Shown here piece by piece: positions 9,484-20,965 of a stretch of DNA of 48,212 bases. This DNA is from Dichomitus squalens LYAD-421 SS1 (lineage: Eukaryota; Basidiomycota; Agaricomycetes; Polyporales; Polyporaceae): assembly GCF_000275845.1 (NCBI RefSeq), contig NW_006766889.1, positions 1,043,937-1,092,148 of the forward strand. Direction: 5' to 3'. Position 1 is the stretch's first letter; the number at the start of each line of letters is the position of its first letter. The position numbers were made by a program, and so were the translations under genes. The notes beneath the pieces were generated by a model. It made no database searches. It was not told the origin of the DNA and saw nothing but the letters and a program-made list of their open reading frames with translations.

Positions 9484-11834
9484 ATGCCCAATTCAAATAC
9501 GACAACCGCGGATAATGTAGAGGCTGGTCAATTTGACGATGCACCAGGAGACGAGTCCGCGCCTGCTCCTGTGTCTGACCCTAGACAAGGACACACCTTC
9601 ATCGACGATGAAAGAGTGCTAGAGTGGTCATCGGGGAGCTCTGACGAAGAAGACAGCGAGCCAGATGAATTCGAGCAAGAGGAAGATGCTCTAGAGGCCG
9701 AGGCGTTCCAGACCCTCCGCGCCGAGGACGAGGACTGGGAGGTTGCTGAAGGAGGTATGTGCCCTCTCCTATCTATCCTGCTCAGCCGAACGAACCGCCC
9801 ATGTAGATTTTACGAAACAGTATAACCGCATACGACAGCACGTCGCTGTCCGTACTGGCGCCGCACAAGGCGTTGCCTCCGCGCTCAACGCTAAGACTGC
9901 CGTAGCGACCCTTCCCGCCGTCAATCGACCTCGCCCTTCGAAGCCTGCCCCTCAGACGGCGCAGGAGAAGCAGCGTTCGAAAGATAAGACGGAGAATCAG
10001 CTTCAGGCGCTGTCCAAATACTCGTCACGGCTCCGGAACCTCGACATACCCTACGATCTGGGTGTGGGTGTGAACCGCAAAGGCCCGTCCGCTACGGCGA
10101 ACATGAAGGACAAGAGCGATCGTGCGACGAGCGAACAGGTGCTCGACCCGCGGACACGGATCATCCTGTTCAAGATGATTGGAAGAGGACTCATCTACGA
10201 GGTCAATGGGTGTGTCAGCACCGGTAAAGAGGTCGGTAGACGACGATACATCCAGCGCTGCTACCGTGATGTTCATATGATTTACAGGCGAACGTCTACC
10301 ATGCACTCACGCCCGACTCCAAGCACCTGGCTCTTAAGATATATAAGACATCCATTCTCGTGTTTAAGGACCGTGATCGCTATGTTTCCGGAGAGTTCCG
10401 CTTTCGGAGAGGTTACAGGTGAGGACATTATCCAGGAGAGTATGTTACGGCGCTCAACAATCACTTTGCAGCCGTCATAATCCTCGCAAGATGGTTCGCG
10501 TCTGGGCGGAGAAGGAGATGCGGAACTTGAAGCGTCTACGAGCTGCAGGAATCCGGTGCCCCGAGCCTGTGGAGGTACGCGAGAATGTCCTTGTCATGAC
10601 ATTCGTGGGGGATAAAGACGGATGGTTCGTTATTCGCATCTCTGTTACATGCTGAATACTGAATTAGATATTGTAGGGCATCACCACGTCTGAAGGATGC
10701 AGACATTCCGGAGACCGAATATCCCGACCTATATGTTGAGCTCATGCTCATGACTCGCAAGATCTTCACCGAGTGCAAGCTCGTACATGCCGATCTCTCC
10801 GAGTACAACATCCTTTACCACATCGACGACACGGAGTCCCGCCCCACCCCTGCCGAGTCTTCTTCCGACGTCCCTGCAGACTCATCGAACGAGGCCACTT
10901 CCTCCACTTCGGAAGATCAGACAGCACCCCATCCCCGCGGCCACCTCTGCATCATCGACGTCTCCCAATCCGTCGAGCACGACCACCCTCACGCATTCGA
11001 CTTCCTCCGCTCAGACCTCCGCAACATCGAAGACTTCTTCTCCAAGCGCGGCATCCGCACCGTCGGCCTCCGTCGCGCCTTCGATTTCGTCACTCGCGAG
11101 CGCCTCCCTTCGCCCGACGGCAACGACTGTTCAAACGAAGCCGTCCTGCGCGCATGGATGGACACCCCAGAGTCCGAGCACACAGGGGTAGACGGTCACG
11201 GGGAGGAAGGGGCAGGGGGACGACGGGTGGCGAACGACGACCAGGTCTTCATGCGGTCGTATATCCCCCGGACGCTGAACGAGGTGTACGACCCAGAGCG
11301 CGACGTGGGTGTCCTGACCCGCGGGGAGGGCGAGAAGCTCATCTACAAGGACACGATTGGGATTGTGGGCCTGGGTGAGAAGAGTGCGGCCGCTGCTCTA
11401 GATTCCTCCCCTCCGGCCAAGCCCCGCCCGGATGGCACGCTGAAGACGAAGAAGGCGGTCACGTTTGCGGACGAAGCTGTCGAGGGAGCCGGGGAAGATT
11501 GCGGGGAAGGCGGGGGCGTAGGCGTAGACGAGGATAGCGGGAGCGAAGACGAAGACGAAGACGAGCAGTCTGGGGAAGAGGAAGAGGACGCGGACGGCTT
11601 CAGGGAAAAGAAGCCGCGAGGCCACCGGCACGAGGACAAGGAAGTTAAGAAGGTACGTCCATGAATATAGATTGGCCTGAGATTCGGACACTGAACCTGC
11701 GCGCGTGCCGCTCTGGTTCGCTATTCTAGCAACGTAAGAAGGCGGCGAAGGAGGAGGCGCGAGAGAAACGCAAGCACAAGATCCCCAAGGCGGAAAAGAA
11801 GAGGAGGATTAAGGCGACCGCACGCGGTGGATGA
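9484..11834 (+). CDS. RIO1: RIO1 atypical protein kinase/ATPase
   Basis: Six exons (9484-9754, 9807-10231, 10288-10418, 10472-10624, 10677-11652, 11730-11834) give 686 residues. The N-terminus is acidic and disordered. The RIO domain shows the nucleotide-binding loop STGKEANVYHA (about 228-238), the ATP-anchoring lysine in LALKIYK, the catalytic loop [10 protein letters not shown] (D366) and the metal-binding [13 protein letters not shown] (D421). The long acidic C-terminal region ends in a Lys-rich tail ([16 protein letters not shown]), as in RIO1 but not RIO2. Role: cytoplasmic maturation of the 40S subunit, with release of late factors. An insert of about 40 Ser/Thr/Glu-rich residues separates the catalytic loop from the metal motif, where these are normally only several residues apart. 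Part of it (10872-10922) has in-frame GT..AG ends and could be a weak intron. The first real ATG is 9484. Confidence 0.95.
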
Positions 11835-12589
11835 ATGAGCGGGCGGTCGTGTTCGCTGTCGCATTTGTGGACGAGGACGGATCTCAGGGGCCCGACAGTG
11901 GATAGATGATGATGTATACGCTAATTTGAATGCGTGTAGCACTACTAGTGTGGCGGAAGTTAATTGAGACCCCGTCAGTATGGTAGGGGCATCAGACTTT
12001 CATGAGGAAGATGGTTCAGCGATCCCGCGAAGTAGACCCATTGATAACTTATGTATATACATACAAGTTCCGCTCCAGGCATCCTCTTTTACCGACTATC
12101 GACATCCGAGTACTGCTGCCCAGCAGGCCGAGAGAACACGAGTGTAAATCTGTAGCCTGCGCGCGCCGCGCACCCGTCCGAACACCGAGCGCCCCAGTCT
12201 AATGTGACCTATCGCATGGGGAGATATCGGGGGAACGAAAGATGATTGCCTCTATAGTACATCAGCCGTGTTGGGTCGACGAGGGAGTATACCCTGTCAA
12301 CGCGCGTGTTAGGACATGTTTCGAGCAACGGCGGCGTCTCGCGCTATGCCGCGTACGCCAAGACGGCGTTCGACTTGGTTTAGGTGGAAAGGAGAGATGG
12401 GGGATGGGAAGACGTGGAAAGACGGGTATATACATGTACATATGTTGTTGCTGAGACTTCGTCTGGAACGAGCGAAGAGGTTTGGCTTGTGGGATACAAG
12501 GTCGAACACGGGCACGCGGATCGCCTTCTGAAGCTGTAGTGCGATTGCACACGCGGTGGCGGCACCGTGGGTCACGAAGGTGGGATCGA
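11835..12589. other. Convergent intergenic region
   Basis: This lies between the 3' ends of RIO1 and the MAPKK gene. Overlapping open frames around 12240-12560 on both strands show no conserved motif and I do not call them genes. Confidence 0.5.
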
Positions 12590-14164
12590 CTAGAACGTCG
12601 AAGCCCACGCCTCGAGGTCTATCGTCGCCGTCCTGGACCGCTCGATCCATGAGTGTTTCTGACAGAAGACGAGGAAGATAAGGTCAGCTCTGGCGTCACA
12701 GGCACAACGAAGGGGCGAAATGAAACGCACGAGCAGGTCCTTCGGTGTCTTCCGCGCATCCGGGTCCTTGAGCAGACAGCTGTCCACGAAGTCCTCCGCC
12801 TCCCTCGGGAATCGGCCCTCGGGTGTGAGACGAGGCGCAGGCTCGTTCACGATGTGCTGGAGGAGCTCGAGGATGCTCATAGTCATGCCCCCGCCCTGCA
12901 GGCTGACCCCCTTGCTCTTCCGCTTCTTCTTCTTGTCCTTCTGCTCCCTCGTAAGTGAGATAGTGGGGTGCGGTCGGCTGGGCGAAAGCGTGCCCTCGAA
13001 GTCGGAGAGATCCGAGTCGTCAGAGGACGACTCCGCGAATGGGAACCGGCCGAGCGCGAGCTCGATGAGCGAGATGCCGAGGGACCACACGTCGGACTTC
13101 ACAGTGTACTGCGCGCCCTGTATACGCTCCGGCTGTGCGAAGAGGCGCATCCGCGATCTCAGCATCTGTGGTTCCGCGCTGCGCTGGTAACGAGGTACTC
13201 ACGCTCATGTATGTAGAGGTGCCGACGAAAGTGTCCGCAATTGAGTTAATGAGCTCTCCAGAGACACCAAAGTCGCAGATCTTGACTTGTCCCTTCGAAT
13301 TGAAGAGGATATTTGAGGGCTTGATGTCTGCGCAGCGTGTTATGAGTTATTATCACCCGTAGCACTGAGTTTGGACATACCACGGTGGATAATCCGGTGT
13401 ACATCATACAGATAAGTGAGGCCCTCGAGTACAGCGAGCGCTACCTTGCCCACAACATCGATATCAATGGGGCCGATCTTCTTGTAGATGCCGTCCAAGG
13501 AGCCCTTGTCCATGTACTCCATACATATGCAGATATTGGGGTCGGAGATAAATGCGCCGTAGAAGGAAATGATGTAGTCGCAATGGCAATCGTGCATGAT
13601 TTGCAGCTCTCGGAGGATTTGTTTCCTCACCGAGGGCTTCGCGTCGATCAAGACAATCTGAACGACAGCGTTCAGGTCGCCCGTCGCGTCTCACATATGG
13701 CCGACGAGACGAACCTTCTTTGCCATGATAGTTCCGGTGGGCAAATGTTCGACCTTCTTCACACTGCCCCCGTTACCCTGCCCCAGCTCCCTGAGGTCCT
13801 TGAGGTCCTCATTCCGCAGGTCGTGATACTTGTGCTCCGAGTTGAGCTCTAGATTGGCGAGCGTCGTGGATAGAGTGGTGTGGTAGGTCATGCGGTGCGC
13901 AGACGCAGAGCCCGTAGGTGGCGCCGAGTTTGAGCCATTTACGGTCAAGAGGTTGTTGTCGGGATCGACGCTCGCCGCATTGGACGTGGGGACCTTGGGT
14001 GCGGCGAGCTTCATGGGCGGCGGCCGCTTCTTCGCCCCACCCGCAGGCTGCGGTGCGACGCGTGTGGGCTCCGGCTGGGGTTCCGGGGGCGGCTGGGAGA
14101 CGTCGAGCTGGAGGGCCTTGAAGTTGCGCTTCTTGCGCACAGGACCAGCAGCAGGGGTTGCCAT
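12590..14164 (-). CDS. STE7: MAP kinase kinase, Fuz7/Ste7 type
   Basis: Five exons (14164-13715, 13657-13381, 13327-13203, 13132-12731, 12658-12590) give 440 residues. Residues 1-105 are Pro/Ala-rich and disordered. The kinase domain has the glycine loop GQGNGGSV (128-135), the lysine in [24 protein letters not shown] (catalytic D243) and DFG (261-263). The activation loop [11 protein letters not shown] carries the dual phosphorylation sites S271 and T275 in MEK spacing. [20 protein letters not shown] follows. An insert of about 45 Ser/Lys-rich residues after ALGRFPF is usual for this group. The first intron uses the less common donor GTTCGT, needed to join MAKK to IVLIDAK. Expected role: the middle kinase of the mating/filamentation MAPK cascade. 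The Mkk or Pbs2 branches are less likely because [18 protein letters not shown] is Ste7-like. Confidence 0.93.
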
Positions 14165-14470
14165 GATGGGTGTTCTTCTGACAAGCGCAACTGTGGAGGA
14201 CTCGTGTGGTGACGAGGGGAAGACGGAGAGCAGGCGGAGGTAGGGGATGCGGGGGAGACGGGGGAGGGCGAGAGGGAGAAGAGCGCGCCCGGCGATGCGA
14301 CTTGTTCAAGCACCGAGATCGGAGAGTCGGTCCAAACTGATCCAAGTACATGGCGTACGTAAGCAGCGGCCTTGTCCGACAAGACCCCCGCAGGCGCCCG
14401 CGCGGGGTCGCGTAGCGCGTCGCGCTCTCTGCCGTCCCCGCGTCTGTCGTCCTGCTCGCTGTCTGCCACG
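14165..14470. other. Divergent promoter region, MAPKK / M3 peptidase
   Basis: 306 bp between two ATGs, GC-rich on the peptidase side and purine-rich near the MAPKK start (so CT-rich on the MAPKK sense strand). No clear TATA box. Confidence 0.5.
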
Positions 14471-17400
14471 ATGAAGGCCTGCGCGACGTGCTCAGTTGCC
14501 ATCGCTGCTCTGCGCCGCCGCCCACTGCTCGCGCTGGGCGTGGGCGTGGGCGCACTTTCTGCTCTCCGTCCGTCTCTGGTTCCCAGCGCGGCTATGCGTT
14601 TCCTGCAGGTCACGCCTTCTCTTCATATGGGACTCAATGGCATCCACTCGCACTATCGATCGCAATCCACGCTCTCAGGGTTGTTCTCGCTCTCTCCAGC
14701 TACCTCCATAATGGCATCACTGAACCCGCCACAGCCAGCCCCCAAGTGGACCCACACCCCAGAGGAGGTCCTCCGCCTCACCAAGGACGCCATCGCGGAG
14801 GAGCGCGCTCGTCTCGACAAAATCGGTAACCTCAAGCCCGAGGAGTGTACCTTCGAATCTGTACGTCTGCCTCGCGATCTGGCCTTCCGCCTCCAGTAGT
14901 GGTCCCGTTGTGCCCCATCATCGTCGACGCTGTACTAAATCTGCTTTGGTGCTGGATTGTTGCTAGGTGTTCGTGAGTAGCTGAGTCCGCTCGATGACGT
15001 CTTGTCGTTACGGGGTCGGTAACCACTCTTGATACAGTTGGCTCTCGCTGAGGGCGAAAACAAGGCCGATTCCATCGTCGAACCCTTGACGTTCTACCAG
15101 AACGTCTCTCCATCCAAGGAACTCCGCGATGCGTCCAACGAGGCCGAGGTCCTTGCCCGTGATTTCGGCGTCGAGGCGTCGATGCGCCTTGACGTATTCC
15201 GTGCCAAGCAAGCCGCAGAGGAGAACATCAAGAAGTCTGGGAATGAACTCACTGCGGAGGAGCAGCGGTTGGTAGACAAGATGCTCCTGGACGGAAAGCG
15301 CGCCGGTCTTGCTTTGCCCGACGAGGAGCGGGAAGAGTTGACTAACCTGAAGAAGGAGCTGTCACAGACTTGCTTGCAGTTTAGCGTGAGCGTTCATTGC
15401 TATGTTCAGGGACGTTAATACGAGATACTAAACATGGCTCAAGAAAAACTTCAACGAGGAGAACGTACGTCTTCTCTCTCCTGGGAGCTCAAGCATTTCA
15501 AATAATGCTCAGTTGAAGCTCAACGTGATCCGCGTACTCATACATTATCTCAGGGCGTCGTCACCTTCACCTTGGACGAGCTAAAGGGCGTCCCTGAGGA
15601 TGTCATCTCAGGCTATACGAAGCGTACTGAGGATGGCAAGGACGTGTACGACATCACCTTCAAGACTCCCGACATCCTCCCTGTCGTACGTATTCCACCG
15701 CTCTAGGCATTCAACCCTATCACTGACCGTCACTTTTCAGTTCAAATACGCAGAGAACCCGGAGACGCGCCGTACGGCCTATGAGAAGTACGAAAACCGA
15801 CTGGCTATCAACAAGCCCATTATGGCCAAATTTCTCGATCTTCGTCGTCAGATCGCGAAGCTGTTGGGCTACCCTACCTGGGCTGACTACATCACGGAAG
15901 TGAAGATGGTCAAGAACGCGAAGGGCGTGAAGGAGGTGCATCTACTCCCCGATGCGCTTACCTGTGATACTCACTCCATCATTATGTACAGTTCCTTACA
16001 GATCTTGAGCAAAAGCTTCGACCTGTTGGCATCAAGAACCGCGACATTCTACTCGCGCTCAAGAAAGAGGAGCACGACCAGAAGGGCCTGCCTTTCGACC
16101 ATGAATTCTACCTCTGGGACTACCGGTACTACGACCGCAAGTTCGTCGAACAGAGCTTGAACCTCGATGACTCGCTCGTCAAGGAGTATTTCCCCGTCTC
16201 CAAGGTCGTGCCCGCTATCCTCGATATCTACCAAAACCTTCTCGGCGTCAAGTTCGTCGAAATCAAAGGCGAGACCTGGCATCCTGGTAGGTCGATTTGC
16301 CGTATGCTACCTATAGACCGCTGAGTCTCACTCTCGCCAAAGATGTCCAGGTGTTCGCCGTCTGGGAGAAGGACGCTAAAGACGAGTCCGGCTTCGTTGG
16401 GTACTGCTACCTCGACCTCTTCCCTCGTGGTACGTCCCCACTTGGTCGTCTTCCCGATGACCTTTCCCATACCCACTCAATGCGCGCGTACGAACAGAAT
16501 CGAAGTATTCCCACGCCGCGGTCTGGCCGCTGCTCCCCGGGTACGAGAAGCCAGACGGGACGCGCTCGTACCCGCTCACGGCGATGGTCGCGAACCTCGC
16601 GAAGCCGACGCCGGCCAAGCCCGCGCTGATGCGGCACGACGACGTCGTCACGTTCTTCCACGAGATGGGCCACGTCTTCCACGGGCTGCTCTCGCGCACG
16701 AAGTTCTCGCGCTTCCACGGGACAAACGTCGCGGGCGACTTCGTCGAGGCGCCGTCGCAGATGCTCGAGAACTGGTGCTTCGAGCCGAAGGTGCTCGAGC
16801 TGATGAGCAGCCACTACGAGAGCGGGCGGCCGCTGGACCCGGAGTTGATCGACAAGATCATCAAGAGGTGAGCTGCAGCTCCCCTCCCTCCCGTTTGTCG
16901 TGGGGTGGGACGGACGGCGTGCGCTGGTGCTCATGGATGTTTGCAGCCGATACGTCAACGTTGGCCTGTTCTACCTCCGCCAGCTCTTCTTCGCCAACTT
17001 CGACCTGAAGGTGCATACCGATCAAGGTGAGGCCCGTCTGTCGCATGCGCGCGGGCGCACACTAAACATTGAACCTCAAACACTAACCGGCGCGCTCCAG
17101 ACGCGGCGGACTACACCGAGCTCTGGAACAGCATGCGCGAGGAGATCTCGCTCGTCAAGGGCAAGAACGTCGGCGCGGGCGAGGGCACGTTCAACCACAT
17201 CGCGGGCGGGTACGACGCCGGCTACTACGGCTACACGTACTCGCTCGTCTTCGCCGCGGACATGTACGCGACCGTGTTCAAGCCGAACCCGCTTGACCCG
17301 AAGCGCGGGAAGCTCTACCGGGACAAGATTCTGCGCCCGGGAGGGAGCCGTGACGAGATCGAGTCGCTCAAGGTGCGTTGCGGCGCGTTGATTTGTTATT

Positions 17401-17509
17401 TGCGAGCGAAGCTGACGTGGTTGGATCGGTAAAGGACTTCCTTGGACGCGAGCCGAACTCGGAGGCGTTCATCCAGGAGCTCTTCGGGAGTCAAGATGCC
17501 AGCTCGTGA
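14471..17509 (+). CDS. PRD1: M3-family metallo-oligopeptidase (saccharolysin/thimet type)
   Basis: Twelve exons: 14471-14860, 14967-14972, 15038-15385, 15444-15464, 15554-15685, 15741-15935, 15992-16286, 16343-16429, 16498-16867, 16947-17026, 17101-17372, 17435-17509. They give 756 residues. The zinc site is HEMGH (546-550), with the third ligand E575 in DFVEAPSQMLENW. RFHGT between them and a Tyr/Gly-rich loop near the C-terminus (AGGYDAGYYGYTYS) fit saccharolysin/thimet oligopeptidase rather than the mitochondrial intermediate peptidase. Role: cleavage of short peptides left by the proteasome or by mitochondrial import. The N-terminal 80 residues are Arg/Leu/Ala-rich and could target mitochondria. 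M81 (14711, MASLNPPQPAP) would give a 676-residue cytosolic form. Exon 2 is only 6 nt (codes VF); without it the intron would be 177 nt and the reading frame is unchanged. Confidence 0.93.
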
Positions 17510-18129
17510 GGCACCATCTACGATGCAGTCGCAAGGACGAGAGGCTCGTCCGCTCTAGCGATTTGCGGTGGATCGAGATCGAGATGTTCAGGTGAGACCG
17601 AAGTTTAGATCAGGGACAGTAGCACGGATCCGCCCTCACGGCGGAGTAGCCCACACTCATGTACATACATAAACCACATACACGCACTGTAAGATAAATC
17701 ACGACCACACTGCTCTGTCTACTCCTTCCGCTACTGATCGTGTGAAGGAGTGCTAGCGTCTTGTATGGTCAAGAAGGAAGCAGCGAATAGCATCAACTCG
17801 TGTGCCGGACGTCTATACGGAAGTCCGCATGAGAAACTGGAGAGTCCGGTGACTTTCTGGCGTTCCGCACATAAATCGCGTTGTCCACCGTGTCCATCCG
17901 AGGCCGATGTCCAAGGGTCGGAAGTCTTTCAGTCCGCCGGGCGGCCCCGCGGCGAGGCGATCGAGGCAAGCCGTTGGGAGAGACCGGAATCAGCTGATCA
18001 GGCTGGGCGGAAGTAAATGGGTCTCCTATCGATGCCATCTGCACCCCACCACTGCTTGACGCGTTCACCTAGCTTGTTTACCGTGCTTCTTGTTTTACTT
18101 GGCATCGCGCCGCCGTTATTGCAGTAAAC
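17510..18129. other. Intergenic after M3 peptidase
   Basis: No gene recognised. An open frame around 17750-18016 lacks codon bias. The last stretch before 18130 is the putative promoter of the small UBA-like gene. Confidence 0.45.
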
Positions 18130-18374
18130 ATGGCCACTTATTCGCGCGAGGACGTCGCCCAGCTGCGGGGACTGGGGATTCCGGAGCGGACTGCGATGCA
18201 GGCACTCGAGGTGACTGACATGCTTCCAGCGCCCCGTGCTCCGAGGGCGGATCGCGAGACAATGAACTAACGTGACTCTTATGCGCTGTCTGATCCTGGT
18301 TTGGACCTGGATGGGACGCGGGGCAGACTACGGGCGGACGGCTGGATGTGGCTGCTGATCTTGTGGGTGTCTAA
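18130..18374 (+). CDS. 42-residue UBA-like mini-protein
   Basis: Two exons (18130-18210 and 18327-18374) join in phase 0 across a 116-nt intron (GTGACT...GGGCAG). The product begins MATYSREDVAQLRGLGIPER and ends ETTGGRLDVAADLVGV. This matches a UBA fold: helix 1 with the L-x-x-L/M-G-(I/F) loop (LRGLGIPER), helix 2 (TAMQALETTGG, equivalent to the A-L-x-x-T/A-x-G-N turn) and helix 3 (LDVAADLV). UBA domains bind ubiquitin. A free-standing single UBA with nothing else is unusual. A longer isoform by alternative splicing is possible, and the intron is long enough to hide one. It sits 345 bp before the universal-stress gene on the same strand. Both exons are too short to be found by ORF length. Confidence 0.65.
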
Positions 18375-18719
18375 TATCTGTTGCGTCTGTACATAAGCTT
18401 TGGCATTGGCATTCGCCGCCTTGGACGCGCAGACCAACTCCAAGCGTGTCCCGCGTTCTTGGCAACACTGCTTTACGTGACATTAAGCCTTCTTCTTGGC
18501 CTCCCCGGGCCCATTACCTGTCCTTGCTGCAGACACCTTCGAGCTGACCATCTACCTCTCCCTTCGACCTTGCATAGGCTCTGTCTGGCAAGGCCGAGGT
18601 GAGCCCAACTCCATCATCGCGCTTTACACGCACATCCTTCCCACCGCGACTTCTCCGCGGTCCTTCTTCTCTTTTCTCGTACACTTTTCGCGCCACTTCT
18701 CTTCTGCGACGCCTCTCCC
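18375..18719. other. Intergenic, promoter of universal-stress gene
   Basis: 345 bp. The last 130 bp are strongly pyrimidine-rich on the sense strand (CTTCTCTTTTCTC type), typical of fungal leaders. No gene seen. Confidence 0.5.
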
Positions 18720-20965
18720 ATGAGCGAGCCCCGCAAAGAGCGCAGACGCACCTGGATGGGTCGCTACTCCGTGTCCTCCAGGGACGGCGTCCTCCCGAGC
18801 CCCATAGAGGGCAAGGAGCAGAACTACGACCGCACCCCGAGCTCGCCCAACCCGAGCGGCTCTGGGGGCGGCAGCGGCAGCAGCAGCGGCGGTGTGGGTG
18901 GGATCCTGCCGTTCAAGAGGTCGAATTCGGGCCAGTCCCTCGCCTCGCTCGTGTCCCCACGGCCCTCCACGCCGCTCACAGCCAAGAAGCGCTCTGGCTC
19001 GTCGACGTCGCTGTCCCAGGACGGTCACAACGGCGACCCAAATCAGCAGTATGCCGCAAACCCGCTCGAGCGCACCTTCTCATCCGTTTCCACACAGTCC
19101 GCCTCCACCATGGCCTACCACCCCGCGCCCTCGCTCAAGGCCCCCGACGCGCGCGGCTCCGGCTCCGGCTCCGGCTCCTTCTTGGGCACCATGCTCTCCT
19201 CGCTTTCGCTCACGAGGAGCAACCAGGGAACGACCGAGGAGGAGCGCGGGCGGTCCACGAGGAAGGACAAGGACAAGGACAAGGACAAGTCCCGTGCGTC
19301 CTCCTACTCTGGGCAGCAGGTAGACCGCGACAGCTCCGGCTCGCGTGCGCGCAGCCAGTCCCCCTTCCGCCTCCGCCGCCTCCGGCGCGACCCCTCCCCC
19401 GCCGTCGAGGCCCTCACCCAGTCCGACGCCGAGTCCGACGCGGAGACGGCGCGCATCCGGCCGCGCAACGCGTTCTCGTTCTCGTCCGTGTCCGACGACG
19501 AGTCGGGCGACGAGACGGAGGACGACAACTCGTCGGACGAGTCGTGGGACGAGGACGAGGCCGGCTTCGACGACATCACCGAGCAGAACACCGAGGCGAA
19601 CGCGCTCGTGCCTCCGACGAACGCCGTCGACCAGGACATCCCAGACTACCTTGGCGAGGGCGTGAACGTGATCATGCCCCCAGAGCCATACTTCCCGTCG
19701 ACCCTGAATGGGGCTCAAGGACGGAATCCGCGGCGACGGAAGTCGATGAAGCCGCAAGACACGCTCCCGTTGAACACGTCCCGTCCCCAGTTCCAGAGAG
19801 ACCGCTGCATCATCTCCGTGACGCACGGCAGCCCGGAGGCCGTGCACAAGGAGACGGGCAAGCCAGGCAAGCGGTACGTCCTCGCGAGCGATCTGAGTGA
19901 GGAGTCGCGGTATGCGTTGGAGTGGGGGATTGGCACGGTGTTGCGGGATGGCGACGAGCTGTGAGTGTGATTACGTCCTTCTCTTGTACTCGAGCCGCTT
20001 GCGGCAGGGACTCACAGATCCCTCCTAGCATCATTGTGACTGTGGTGGAGAACGAGAGCAAAGGTGCGTGTGCCGCTGACTGTGAGGGTGCGCGCGCGCG
20101 ATTTACGCCGAGCTTACCTTCGCCTTCTGCCTTTGGTCTAGTCGACCCCGCGATCCCCAATCCTGCAGACCGTGCGACAAAGCTTCGTGCCCAACAGGAG
20201 GTAGAGTTGCCCGTCCCTCGCTTCTACGAGAAGGGTCGCACCGAACTGACCACATCGCGTCGCTCAGCGTCAAGCTCTGGCGTACATCCTCGTCCGCCAG
20301 GCGACGAGTCTCCTGCAGCGCACGCGGCTGAACGTCACCATCCACTGTCAAGCGTGGCACGCGAAGAACTCGCGACATATGCTGCTCGGTGCGTGCATCA
20401 ATTCGCTCCTGCTCCACGAACAGCCTCTTCAACGCGCATACGCACTCCATAGACATTGTGGACCACTATGAGCCAGTCATGCTCATCGTCGGCTCGCGCG
20501 GTCTGGGCAACCTCAAAGGGTACGTCTCACCCTCGCCCACCCTCTCCCCACCCGCCTTTGCCCGTCTCGCTAACCATTATCCCTCCTCTCCCCAGCATCC
20601 TCCTCGGCTCCACCTCGCACTACCTCATCCAGAAGTGCTCCGTGCCCGTGATGGTCGCGCGCCGGCGGCTCAAGCGCCCCCCGCGGCGCGCCGCGCACCT
20701 CAAGGCGCACCGCGCGCGCGTCTCGCTCGCGCAGGCCGCCGTCGACCGCGTCGCGTCCAAGGTCGACCAGGACGTGGCGAAGATGCGGAGCGAGATCGCG
20801 CGCGACGACGAGCGCCGGAGCGACCGCGACACCGGAGGCCACACGGACGTCGAGGACGACGTCGACACCGAGGTCGAGGGCGACGGGCCGACCGAGGTCG
20901 AGGGCGATGGGCCGCCCGCGGTCGAGGGTGAGAACTCACTCGGAGAGAAGATTGGCCCTGCTTGA
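18720..20965 (+). CDS. Universal stress (UspA) domain protein with long disordered N-terminus
   Basis: Six exons (18720-19960, 20029-20063, 20142-20200, 20268-20388, 20453-20519, 20596-20965) give 630 residues. Residues 1 to about 385 are low-complexity: Ser/Gly/Pro-rich blocks, a KDKDKDKD run (19263-19290) and an acidic Asp/Glu/Ser block. The UspA domain follows: KRYVLASDLSEESRYALEWG as strand 1/helix 1, IIVTVVENES, and the nucleotide-binding signature G-x2-G-x9-G-S in GSRGLGNLKGILLGSTS, ending CSVPVMVARR. The C-terminal 90 residues are a charged helix followed by an acidic repeat (TEVEGDGP twice, then PAVEGEN). UspA domains bind ATP or nucleotides and act in stress responses. The partner here is unknown. 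The five introns preserve phase and restore the whole domain. Confidence 0.88.

Noticed and set aside
12240..12560. Cluster of overlapping small open frames
   Set aside because: Present in nearly every frame, which indicates few stops in GC-rich DNA rather than a gene.
14471..17509. M3 peptidase as MIP, the gene that marks the basidiomycete HD mating-type locus
   Set aside because: The sequence around the zinc site (HEMGHVFHGLLSRTKFSRFHG, DFVEAPSQMLENW) is saccharolysin/thimet type, and no homeodomain genes flank it.
18599..19900. Long + strand open frame (433 codons) overlapping the universal-stress gene
   Set aside because: It is a shifted frame of the true exon 1. Only the other frame leads, via five introns, to a complete UspA domain.
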